64,000 bases of DNA, taken from positions 5,001-69,000 of the forward strand of contig NZ_AAWS01000012.1 in assembly GCF_000169175.1 (NCBI RefSeq), given 5' to 3'. The stretch is from Microscilla marina ATCC 23134. Lineage in GTDB: Bacteria; Bacteroidota; Bacteroidia; Cytophagales; Microscillaceae. A model generated the notes under the pieces. The model was not told where the DNA came from, ran no database searches, and saw only the letters and a list, made by a program, of their open reading frames with translations. The position numbers were made by a program, and so were the translations under genes. Shown here piece after piece: positions 1 to 6,275 of the stretch (the first letter of the stretch is position 1; the number at the start of each line of letters is the position of its first letter).

Positions 1-272
1 AGTTCGGTCCCTATCTGTTGTGGGCGTAAGATATTTGAGAGGACCTGACCTTAGTACGAGAGGACCGGGTTGGACGAACCTCTGGTGTATCAGTTGTGTT
101 GTCAGATGCATCGCTGAGTAGCTACGTTCGGAAGAGATAAGCGCTGAAAGCATCTAAGCGCGAAACTCGCCTCGAGATGAGATATCTATATAAGGGTCGT
201 TGGAGATGACGACGTAGATAGGTTGCAAGTGTAAGAGTTGAAAGACGCTGAGCTGAGCAATACTAATTACCC
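1..272 (+). rRNA. rrl: 23S ribosomal RNA, 3' end (partial)
   Basis: The first ~270 bases are the 3' terminal part of a 23S rRNA gene. The near-universal sarcin-ricin loop stretch (AGTACGAGAGGACC, about 52-65) is intact and is followed by the terminal domain VI sequence. The gene enters from the left edge, so its 5' part is outside the window. The exact 3' end is estimated from similarity to other 23S tails and may be off by about 20 bases. It heads the order 23S-5S-terminator, so this is the distal end of an rRNA operon on the + strand. Confidence 0.95.
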
Positions 273-509
273 GAAAACTTCCTGGAAATGAAGGGTTAGC
301 AAAGTGAGAGAGAGAGAAGTATGAACAAAGAAAATGCTTCGGTGTTGAGAATTTCTGCCTTCCATTATGTTATAATTATTGATAATCAATCAATGGTTAT
401 AAGTAATAATGGTTCACATATCAAATTCCATTACAAATCATATATAAGAACTTTAAAGAAATAAGTCAATGCGCAGTAAAGTGAAATGCTTTATGAAACA
501 TTGCAAGAT

Positions 510-624
510 CTAACGGTGGTTAGAGCATGGGTGCTCACCTTTTCCCATTCCGAACAGAGCAGTTAAGCCCCATTGCGCCGATGGTACTACAATCAAATGT
601 GGAAGAGTAGGTCACTGCCGATCC
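510..624 (+). rRNA. rrf: 5S ribosomal RNA
   Basis: This is a canonical 5S gene. The loop B/C core with CCGAACAGAGCAGTTAAGCC and the loop E region GCGCCGATGGTACT are present. The ends CGGTGG and CACTGCCG pair to close helix I. It lies about 240 bases after the 23S end and directly before an intrinsic terminator. The ends are set by helix I and are accurate to a few bases. Confidence 0.95.
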
Positions 625-630
625 AATATC

Positions 631-662
631 AACCCTCATTGTGAAAACAGTGAGGGTTTTTT
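631..662 (+). terminator. rRNA operon terminator
   Basis: A 12-bp stem (631-642 with 647-658, one G-T pair, GAAA-like loop) is followed by a run of T. It ends the 23S-5S transcription unit. Confidence 0.9.
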
Positions 663-895
663 GGCTCTAGAGTAAATAAGTTATTTCGGTAGTTTACGTG
701 ATACTAACGCAAATAGAAGTAGAAAAGGAGGTGAGGCTATGCAGACAGTCTAAATTGTTAGGTTTCGAGCACATTCTTATAACTTTTCTTCGGGATGTTT
801 CACAAAAGGGTTAAATTTGAAGTTAAAAACTTATGCAATAAATGGTAGCTTAAAACTAATTGTGTTAAGCCCATAACCAAAGACTCATAAAAATA

Positions 896-1141
896 ATGAC
901 CAAAAAAACCACTACTAAAGCAAAGGGTAAAAAAACAAAAGAAACCCCAATGATGAAACAATACAACTCCTTTAAGGCGAAGTATCCGGGGGCGTTGCTT
1001 CTATTTAGGGTGGGTGATTTTTATGAAACCTTTGGCGAAGATGCGATCACTGCAAGCAAGATATTAGGGATTACTTTGACCAAACGTCACAATGGGGCTG
1101 CTAGTGAACTGAATTGGCAGGTTTTCCTCACCATGCTTTAG
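896..1141 (+). pseudogene. mutS: MutS N-terminal fragment, upstream of a frameshift
   Basis: This is the first ~75 residues of MutS: a Lys/Thr-rich tail, then the mismatch-reading domain I with the Phe-X-Glu segment [11 protein letters not shown]. This is the phenylalanine that stacks on the mismatched base. The frame runs correctly to ...NGAASE and then goes wrong. After GAA at 1106-1108 the next expected codons (a residue, then Glu-Leu-Ala-Gly-Phe-Pro) are one base short (GAA CT GAA TTG GCA GGT), so translation ends at TAG 1139-1141. The rest of the gene continues without damage in the next frame from 1114. This is either a recent one-base deletion or a sequencing error near 1109-1110. Confidence 0.85.
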
Positions 1142-3558
1142 ATGCTTATTTACCTAAGTTGGTGCGTGCAGGGCAACGAGTAGCCATTTGTGATCAAATA
1201 GAAGACCCACGCTTTACTAAAAAGTTGGTCAAGCGTGGAGTTACAGAGCTAGTTACACCAGGGGTTTCTTACAATGACTCGGTGTTAGAGGTAAATAGAA
1301 ATAACTACTTAGCTTCGTTGAGCATACGCAAAAGTGCCAAAGAAGAAGTTTTTGGAATAGCTTTTTTAGATATATCTACTGGGGAGTTTTTTACTGCAGA
1401 AGGAGATTTTGAGTATATAGATAAGTTACTCCAAAGTTTTAACCCTTCAGAGATACTATTTAGCAAAACAGGAAGACAAACATTTGTAGACTTGTTTAAA
1501 GATCGTTTCAATGCCTTTTTTCTCGAAGAGTGGTTCTTTACTTACAATTTTGGTCAAGATATATTAAATCGTCATTTCAAAACTAAATCACTTAAAGGGT
1601 TTGGCATTGCAGATTTGCCGGAAGGCATTGCAGCAGCTGGGGCTATTTTACACTACCTTACCGAGACTCACCATAATAATATCCAACATATATCAAGCAT
1701 TGGACGCATAGAAGCCAATCGTTATGTGTGGCTTGATAAATTTACAATTCGCAACCTTGAGTTATTGTTTCCTCAGCAGGAAAATGGGGTATCCCTGATC
1801 CAAGTGTTAGACAATACTGTGACCCCTATGGGTGCGCGTTTGTTACGTAAATGGGTGGCATTGCCATTGAAAGACAAACAACGTATAGAGGAACGCCTTA
1901 GCATAGTAGAATCAATTTTGCAAGACAACGATTTATTAGAAGATATAACTCAACACCTTAAGCAAACCGGAGACATTGAAAGATTAATTTCTAAAGTGGC
2001 TTCACGTAGAGTAAAGCCAAGAGAATTGTTACAAATCAAAAAGGGATTGATACAAGCCGCATCTTTAAAAGTTATTTTACAACATCATCCTTTGCCTCAG
2101 TTTCAAAAATTCGCTAATCAATTAAATGAATGTCAGTTTTTGGTTGACAAGATTGATGGTGAATTGTTGGATGAGCCTAAAAATGTATTGAATGAAGGTG
2201 GCTTGATTAAACCAAAGGTGAATGATGAACTGGATGAGTTGCACGAAATTGTGTATAATAGCAAACAGTACTTGGAGAAAGTACGCGAAAAGGCGATAGA
2301 AGAAACTGGTATTCAATCGTTAAAACTAGATTATAACAAAGTGTTTGGCTTTTACCTGGAAGTAACCAATAAGTATAAACATCAAGTTCCTAAAGAGTGG
2401 ATTCGTAAACAGACCTTGGTAAATGCAGAACGTTACATTACTGAGGAGCTTAAGGTATACGAAGATAAGATTGTGCATGCCGAAGAACGGATATGGGAGC
2501 TTGAAAGCCAACTGTATCATGAATTGGTACTTCAAGCAGGTGATTTTACCAATCCAATTCAACAAAATGCTCGTATATTAGCTACTCTTGACTGTTTGGT
2601 TTCATTTGCTTTTATCGCTCGTAAATATAACTATACAAAACCCACAGTAAATGAAGGTAAAGCCATTAATATTAAAGCCGGTCGACACCCAGTGATTGAA
2701 CGTCAGTTACTTGCAGAAGAACCTTATATTCCGAATGACACTTTATTAGACGATGAAGATCAACAAATTATGGTTATTACAGGACCTAACATGTCTGGTA
2801 AGTCAGCATTGTTACGTCAGGTCGCATTAATCACCTTAATGGCACAAGTTGGAAGTTTTGTGCCAGCTGATGCTGCGGATATAGGTATTGTAGATAAGAT
2901 TTTTACTAGGGTAGGGGCTTCTGATAATATAGCCAAAGGCGAATCTACTTTTATGGTAGAAATGATGGAGACGGCAAGCATCATGAATAACCTGAGTGAA
3001 CGCAGTTTGGTATTGATGGATGAAATTGGACGGGGAACGAGCACCTATGACGGTATTTCTATTGCTTGGGCTATATTGGAGTTTTTGCACGACTACCGCA
3101 AGGGGCGTCCAAAAACCTTGTTTGCTACTCATTATCATGAGCTCAATGAATTAGCCAAAGATATGCCTCGCATCAAGAATTTCCATGTAACAGTGAAAGA
3201 AGTAGGCAATAAGGTTGTTTTTATGCGCAAACTGGCTACTGGTGGTAGTGAACACAGCTTTGGTATTCACGTGGCACGTATGGCTGGAATGCCTCGGCGA
3301 ATCGTACTACGTGCCGATGATATTATGCACCATTTGGAGGCCAATCGTTCACAAGGAAGCGGTATTAGTAGCCCTGAGGTGGTTACCGAAAGCATACCTA
3401 AAGATGTGCAAATGAATATATTTGAAGCCAAAGACCCCACTGCTCAACAAATACAAGAAGCTCTTAAAGAGGTAGATGTAAATACCATTACACCAGTGGA
3501 GGCTTTATTAAAATTAAATGAGTTGAAAGGATTAATGAATGGAAAGGAGGCTTTATAA
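1114..3558 (+). CDS. mutS: DNA mismatch repair protein MutS (main part, frame-shifted from its N-terminus)
   Basis: This encodes the remaining ~814 residues of MutS, which binds mismatches and small loops and, as an ATPase, recruits MutL. Visible elements in order are the end of domain I ([20 protein letters not shown]), the connector, lever and clamp regions, and the C-terminal ABC-type ATPase. The ATPase has Walker [14 protein letters not shown], Walker [17 protein letters not shown] and the FATHYHEL switch. The C-terminus keeps the helix-turn-helix dimerisation tail. With the fragment at 896-1141 the reconstructed protein is about 885 residues, normal for MutS1. The only start available in this frame is a TTG inside domain I, which would give a protein without the Phe-X-Glu reader. 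If the frameshift is real the strain should be a mutator. Confidence 0.95.
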   Translation: MAGFPHHALDAYLPKLVRAGQRVAICDQIEDPRFTKKLVKRGVTELVTPGVSYNDSVLEVNRNNYLASLSIRKSAKEEVFGIAFLDISTGEFFTAEGDFEYIDKLLQSFNPSEILFSKTGRQTFVDLFKDRFNAFFLEEWFFTYNFGQDILNRHFKTKSLKGFGIADLPEGIAAAGAILHYLTETHHNNIQHISSIGRIEANRYVWLDKFTIRNLELLFPQQENGVSLIQVLDNTVTPMGARLLRKWVALPLKDKQRIEERLSIVESILQDNDLLEDITQHLKQTGDIERLISKVASRRVKPRELLQIKKGLIQAASLKVILQHHPLPQFQKFANQLNECQFLVDKIDGELLDEPKNVLNEGGLIKPKVNDELDELHEIVYNSKQYLEKVREKAIEETGIQSLKLDYNKVFGFYLEVTNKYKHQVPKEWIRKQTLVNAERYITEELKVYEDKIVHAEERIWELESQLYHELVLQAGDFTNPIQQNARILATLDCLVSFAFIARKYNYTKPTVNEGKAINIKAGRHPVIERQLLAEEPYIPNDTLLDDEDQQIMVITGPNMSGKSALLRQVALITLMAQVGSFVPADAADIGIVDKIFTRVGASDNIAKGESTFMVEMMETASIMNNLSERSLVLMDEIGRGTSTYDGISIAWAILEFLHDYRKGRPKTLFATHYHELNELAKDMPRIKNFHVTVKEVGNKVVFMRKLATGGSEHSFGIHVARMAGMPRRIVLRADDIMHHLEANRSQGSGISSPEVVTESIPKDVQMNIFEAKDPTAQQIQEALKEVDVNTITPVEALLKLNELKGLMNGKEAL

Positions 3559-3913
3559 GTAATCTAGTACAATGGGGATTAAGTAAATAATGAATTAATT
3601 TGGATGGATTTTGTTCTCTAACGAATCGTTAAAATGGCGGATAGCCATAGCTATCTAACTTTTTGGCGATGAAGTAAGAGGGCAAAAGTCGCTGAATAAA
3701 TCATTAGGAATTTAGTTCCCGCTGTACCAGGTAGTGACGATTTTCGTAAGTAAAGTAGTGTATAGAAAAGCAAGCATTTACTTGATTTTCTATAAAAAAG
3801 TAATATAATGATAGAATAACCACTTATAATGTGCAACGCTTCTATTATTGTTTACGTCTCTGGTATATACACAAAGTACAAGAACACTACACTAACACAC
3901 TAAATAAGCTAAC
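3559..3913 (+). other. Intergenic region, no gene seen
   Basis: This AT-rich spacer contains a small perfect hairpin at 3640-3655 (GATAGC-CATA-GCTATC). The only open frames are short, lack homology and show no coding bias. Confidence 0.5.
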
Positions 3914-4204
3914 ATGAAAAAAATCACTACATACTTTAAAGATAATTTCTCTCCCCAAAAACAAAAAAAGTTTGCAATTACCCTTATTTTATTTTCTTTA
4001 GTGCCATTAATATTAGGCATCGTTACCTTTGCAAGTGCTATGTCTCCACAATACAAAACGTTATTAGGGTCAGGGTTATTCCTTATAGGGGATATAGTGT
4101 ATTATGTAGGCATTGCTTTGTTAGGCAAAACCTTTTATGAAAAGTACCAACGCTTTTTCCGACGCAGTTATTGGGCGCGTAAGTATAAGATGTTAGTGTC
4201 TTAA
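3914..4204 (+). CDS. Small two-helix membrane protein (transporter-suffix-domain type)
   Basis: The 96-residue protein has a charged N-terminus and two hydrophobic segments (about 21-43 and 53-75), with a conserved-looking GDIVYYVGIALLGKTFYEKYQRFFRR stretch around the second. The pattern GEVxxxxGxxLLGKxFxxxY is characteristic of the small transporter-suffix-domain family, whose function is not established. It is predicted to sit in the inner membrane with both ends in the cytoplasm. It stands alone between mutS and the convergent punA and has its own terminator 60 bases downstream. The family name is from memory of the motif. Confidence 0.7.
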   Translation: MKKITTYFKDNFSPQKQKKFAITLILFSLVPLILGIVTFASAMSPQYKTLLGSGLFLIGDIVYYVGIALLGKTFYEKYQRFFRRSYWARKYKMLVS

Positions 4205-4260
4205 AAATGTTGGTAAAACTAGATGAGCATACCTGTTTTTAGTTAACAATAGATTTGATG

Positions 4261-4290
4261 ATCCCTCTCATTTTTGAGAGGGATTTTTTT
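4261..4290 (+). terminator. Terminator after the small membrane protein
   Basis: A 10-bp perfect stem (4261-4270 with 4275-4284, TTTT loop) is followed by seven T. It is oriented for the + strand gene. On the opposite strand no T run follows, so punA probably ends elsewhere or by a weaker signal. Confidence 0.85.
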
Positions 4291-4299
4291 ATAGAAGAC

Positions 4300-5118
4300 C
4301 TATAACCTTTCCACCATTTGTTTCATCAATTTAGTGAGTTTAGGTTCTGCTTTGCCTGCTACTACCAATATATCTTCCAGAGTTGCCTTTTTTAGTTTAC
4401 CTTCATAGCACAAATCTGTAATCACCGAAACAGCAAACACGGGCAAGTCCATGTGACGGGCTACAATCACTTCAGGAATAGTAGACATTCCTACAGCATC
4501 AGCTCCTATAATACTCAAATATTTGTATTCGGCGGGAGTTTCAAGATTAGGACCTGGCACACTTACATATACGCCTTTTTGTACCCCTTCTATATTATGC
4601 TCTTGAGCGATGGCTTCAGCTTTAGCTATCAAGTCAGGGTGATAAGCATCCAACATATCGGGAAAGCGTATGCCTAGCTCGGCGAGGTTAGAACCAGTGA
4701 GTGGATTTGTTGGTAGCAGGCTAATATGATCAGTAATAATCATTAGATTAGCAAGATCAAACGTTGTATTGAGTCCTCCAGCGGCATTAGAAACAAATAA
4801 ATGACTGATGCCTAATAGTTTCATCACTCTTACCGGAAAGGTGATTTGCTGCATGTTATAGCCTTCATAATAATGAAAACGTCCTTGCATTGCTACTACT
4901 GGCTTGTTTCCTAGTTTTCCTAGAATTAACCTGCCTTTGTGTGATTCTACGGTCGATACTGGAAAGTAAGGAATATCTTCATACTCTATAATATCTATTA
5001 TTTCTATTTCATTGGCAAGCCCACTTAAGCCAGTGCCTAGTATAATGCCTACTTCAGGTTGCACTGATGTTTTAGCCTGAATAAAGCGAACGGCTTCACG
5101 CATGTTTTCAATTGTCAT
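4300..5118 (-). CDS. punA: Purine nucleoside phosphorylase (trimeric, inosine/guanosine type)
   Basis: The 272-residue protein is of normal length for the trimeric PNP family. It cleaves (deoxy)inosine and guanosine with phosphate to the free base and ribose-1-phosphate in cytoplasmic purine salvage. The phosphate-binding loop GIILGTGLSGLA is near the N-terminus, followed by SHKGRLILG, the AAGGLN loop and the base-site region GVYVSVPGPNLETPAEY...GADAVGMSTIPEVIVARH. The Glu of ETPAEY and the Asn of VITDLCYE contribute to purine recognition in the family. It is a single-gene unit convergent with the small membrane gene. Confidence 0.95.
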   Translation of the reverse strand: MTIENMREAVRFIQAKTSVQPEVGIILGTGLSGLANEIEIIDIIEYEDIPYFPVSTVESHKGRLILGKLGNKPVVAMQGRFHYYEGYNMQQITFPVRVMKLLGISHLFVSNAAGGLNTTFDLANLMIITDHISLLPTNPLTGSNLAELGIRFPDMLDAYHPDLIAKAEAIAQEHNIEGVQKGVYVSVPGPNLETPAEYKYLSIIGADAVGMSTIPEVIVARHMDLPVFAVSVITDLCYEGKLKKATLEDILVVAGKAEPKLTKLMKQMVERL

Positions 5119-5141
5119 ACTTATTTATCTGTGTTAGTGGT

Positions 5142-5167
5142 GCCTAGCCCTGTCTAATAGGCTAGGC
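5142..5167 (-). promoter_or_regulatory. Hairpin in the punA 5' leader
   Basis: An 8-bp GC-rich inverted repeat (GCCTAGCC / GGCTAGGC) lies 24 bases upstream of the punA start. It has no T run, so it is not a terminator on either strand. It does not have the three-way-junction layout of a purine riboswitch. A role in mRNA stability or translation is only a guess. Confidence 0.4.
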
Positions 5168-5376
5168 GCAGTTTTTATCAGAGGTAAATTTATTAACTCT
5201 ATAAACTAATACATTGCGTTTATCAATAAATTCGTAAAGGTGTGTTTAAAAAAGTGGTGAGTGAGTAACTAAAACTGAGAATTGATATAAATATGAGGCA
5301 TATTTTATTATATTTACTTGTAAGGAACTAGTCTTAGCTTAAGCCTTATTGTGAAACCAATATCAGGTTATGTCAA

Positions 5377-5404
5377 CCTTCGCCGAGTGGCTAAGTTGTT
5401 GGCG
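5377..5404 (+). other. D-arm-like stem-loop upstream of the permuted tRNA
   Basis: CGCC and GGCG (5381-5384, 5401-5404) close a loop that reads like the D arm of a leucine or serine tRNA (GCCGAGTGGCTAAG). No matching acceptor strand precedes it and no anticodon arm follows it. The T arm downstream pairs with a different 5' half. A further hairpin CGATA/TATCG lies at 5418-5422/5438-5442. These may be structured leader or remnants of another tRNA. Confidence 0.35.
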
Positions 5405-5470
5405 TTTAACAGATAACCGATATTATTAGCTTCAGAGTATCGTTCCTTAGTGTAAGATTTAGCGGCGGTT

Positions 5471-5625
5471 GTAATTTGCGGTCATTATTAAAACCTAGTG
5501 CCTTGGTTCGAATCCAAGCGTCTCCACTATTTTACAAATATAATTATTCTAATAAACCAAAAATGGGGACGTAGCTCAGTGGCAGAGCAAGGGTGACAAT
5601 GTCTTCTTAATGATTCAAGGATTAC
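5471..5625 (+). ncRNA. Circularly permuted tRNA-Ala-like gene (3' half before 5' half)
   Basis: The 3' half is upstream: T arm CTTGG-TTCGAAT-CCAAG (5502-5518), acceptor strand CGTCTCC (5519-5525) and discriminator A (5526). After a 38-base AT-rich linker comes the 5' half: acceptor GGGGACG (5565-5571), T8-A9, D arm GCTC-AGTGGCA-GAGC (5574-5588) and A26. The two acceptor strands pair over all 7 bases, with one G-U that falls exactly at G3-U70. With A73 this is the alanine identity set, also used by tmRNA. In place of a normal anticodon arm the flanks form an interrupted helix: AGGGT/AACCT (5590-5594/5492-5496, one mismatch), TAATGAT/GTCATTA (5608-5614/5481-5487), CAA/TTG (5616-5618/5476-5478) and ATTAC/GTAAT (5621-5625/5471-5475). 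If T5615 were joined to T5477 the arm would end in a 7-base loop with anticodon TGC (Ala). No CCA is encoded. It is co-directional with tRNA-Asp 29 bases downstream. The pairing is seen directly; function and processing are inferred. Confidence 0.7.
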
Positions 5626-5637
5626 AAGGGCTTTTTT

Positions 5638-5651
5638 CCATCGGGAGATGG
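5638..5651 (+). other. GNRA-type hairpin between the permuted tRNA and tRNA-Asp
   Basis: A perfect 5-bp stem CCATC/GATGG is capped by GGGA, a GNRA tetraloop. It sits three bases before the mature 5' end of tRNA-Asp and just after a six-T stretch. It may be a processing or structural element of the joint transcript. Confidence 0.4.
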
Positions 5652-5653
5652 TT

Positions 5654-5727
5654 GATTTTATGGCTCAGATGGCTAGAGCGCCGGACTGTCAATTCGGAGG
5701 TCACGGGTTCGATTCCCGTTAAAATCG
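5654..5727 (+). tRNA. tRNA-Asp (anticodon GTC)
   Basis: A complete 74-base cloverleaf is present. The acceptor is GATTTTA/TAAAATC, the D arm is 5663-5679, the anticodon stem CCGGA/TTCGG carries loop CTGTCAA with anticodon GTC at 5688-5690, the variable loop has five bases, the T arm is ACGGG-TTCGATT-CCCGT and the discriminator is G73. CCA is not encoded. It lies directly downstream of the permuted tRNA-like gene and shares its terminator, so the two are probably one transcript. Confidence 0.95.
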
Positions 5728-5729
5728 TC

Positions 5730-5766
5730 GGGCGGTTGCTAGGTTAGAACAGCCGCCCATTTTTTA
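5730..5766 (+). terminator. Terminator of the tRNA transcript
   Basis: GGGCGGTT (5730-5737) pairs with AGCCGCCC (5751-5758) and is followed by ATTTTTTATT. It ends the permuted tRNA / tRNA-Asp unit and faces the end of the convergent gene at 5767. Confidence 0.85.
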
Positions 5767-6177
5767 TTATTTTCTCCTGTATGCCTTACCTTTTCTCCAC
5801 TTCCCTCTTTGGTTTTTGCGTAGAACAATCAATTTGTTTTTTTTGATCAGCAAACGTTTCTGTTCAAATGGCCACCATTTACAAAATAAGGTTTGAAACT
5901 GAAATTGGTCAGGCAGTTCGTTTTCTTTAAAACTATTGAGGGTAAGCGTATCTTCCTGGCTTATCCATTGCCCCAGGCTAAACTTACAGTTCATTTCTTT
6001 GCTGCGGGCACGAAACTCAAAAGTATTGAATTTTTTTATCTCAAGGGTTCCCCAGTATCGTATTGTTTGGTCTTTAAATTTCACCATATACTTACCTTGT
6101 GGAGAAGTTTGGGCGATCAAGTCAGGTGTTAACAATAAAAGCAAACCTAAGGAACAAAGGAATTTGGTCTGGAGCAT
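5767..6177 (-). CDS. Small secreted protein, function unknown
   Basis: I chose the ATG at 6175-6177 because it begins a clear signal peptide (MLQTKFLCSLGLLLLLTPDLIAQT), cleaved near Ala-Gln. A start further upstream would bury it behind a polar tail. The mature part, about 115 residues, is basic, with a GKYMVKFKDQTIRYWGTLEIKKF beta-rich stretch, a KWWPFEQKRLLIKK segment and an Arg/Lys-rich end. This resembles small beta-barrel lipocalin-like secreted proteins, but no family is recognised. The AsmA-like gene is about 100 bases upstream on the same strand. Confidence 0.65.
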   Translation of the reverse strand: MLQTKFLCSLGLLLLLTPDLIAQTSPQGKYMVKFKDQTIRYWGTLEIKKFNTFEFRARSKEMNCKFSLGQWISQEDTLTLNSFKENELPDQFQFQTLFCKWWPFEQKRLLIKKNKLIVLRKNQRGKWRKGKAYRRK

Positions 6178-6275
6178 AGAAGTGTTTATAAAAAAGTTTG
6201 ACAAGTACAAAGTTGTCTTGAGACATTTTGAGTGATGGAAAAAACAAGTCAATAGTACAGTAATACCATCATTAT

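Noticed and set aside
2122-3138. Minus-strand frames within mutS (and similar frames inside groEL, AsmA and others)
   Set aside because: They lie wholly inside well-supported genes in another frame, with no independent homology, start context or composition.
5142-5167. Purine riboswitch in front of punA
   Set aside because: There is only one hairpin. The conserved three-way-junction bases are absent.
5377-5526. A degenerate ordinary Leu/Ser tRNA (unpermuted)
   Set aside because: The bases before the D-arm-like loop do not pair with CGTCTCC, and the distance to the T arm is too long. The downstream 5' half pairs perfectly instead.
5371-5653. tmRNA (ssrA), one-piece or permuted
   Set aside because: The 5' half has a true D arm and lacks the GGATTCGAC-type D-loop analogue. 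No tag frame ending in ALAA is visible upstream. The G3-U70 and A73 match is shared with tRNA-Ala and is not specific to tmRNA.
5300-5653. Permuted group I intron around the tRNA halves
   Set aside because: I looked for P7 and J8/7 consensus and for the 3'-terminal G. TAAGGAACTAGTC near 5321-5333 is reminiscent, but no P3-P7 core could be assembled by eye. It is left as a test, not a claim.
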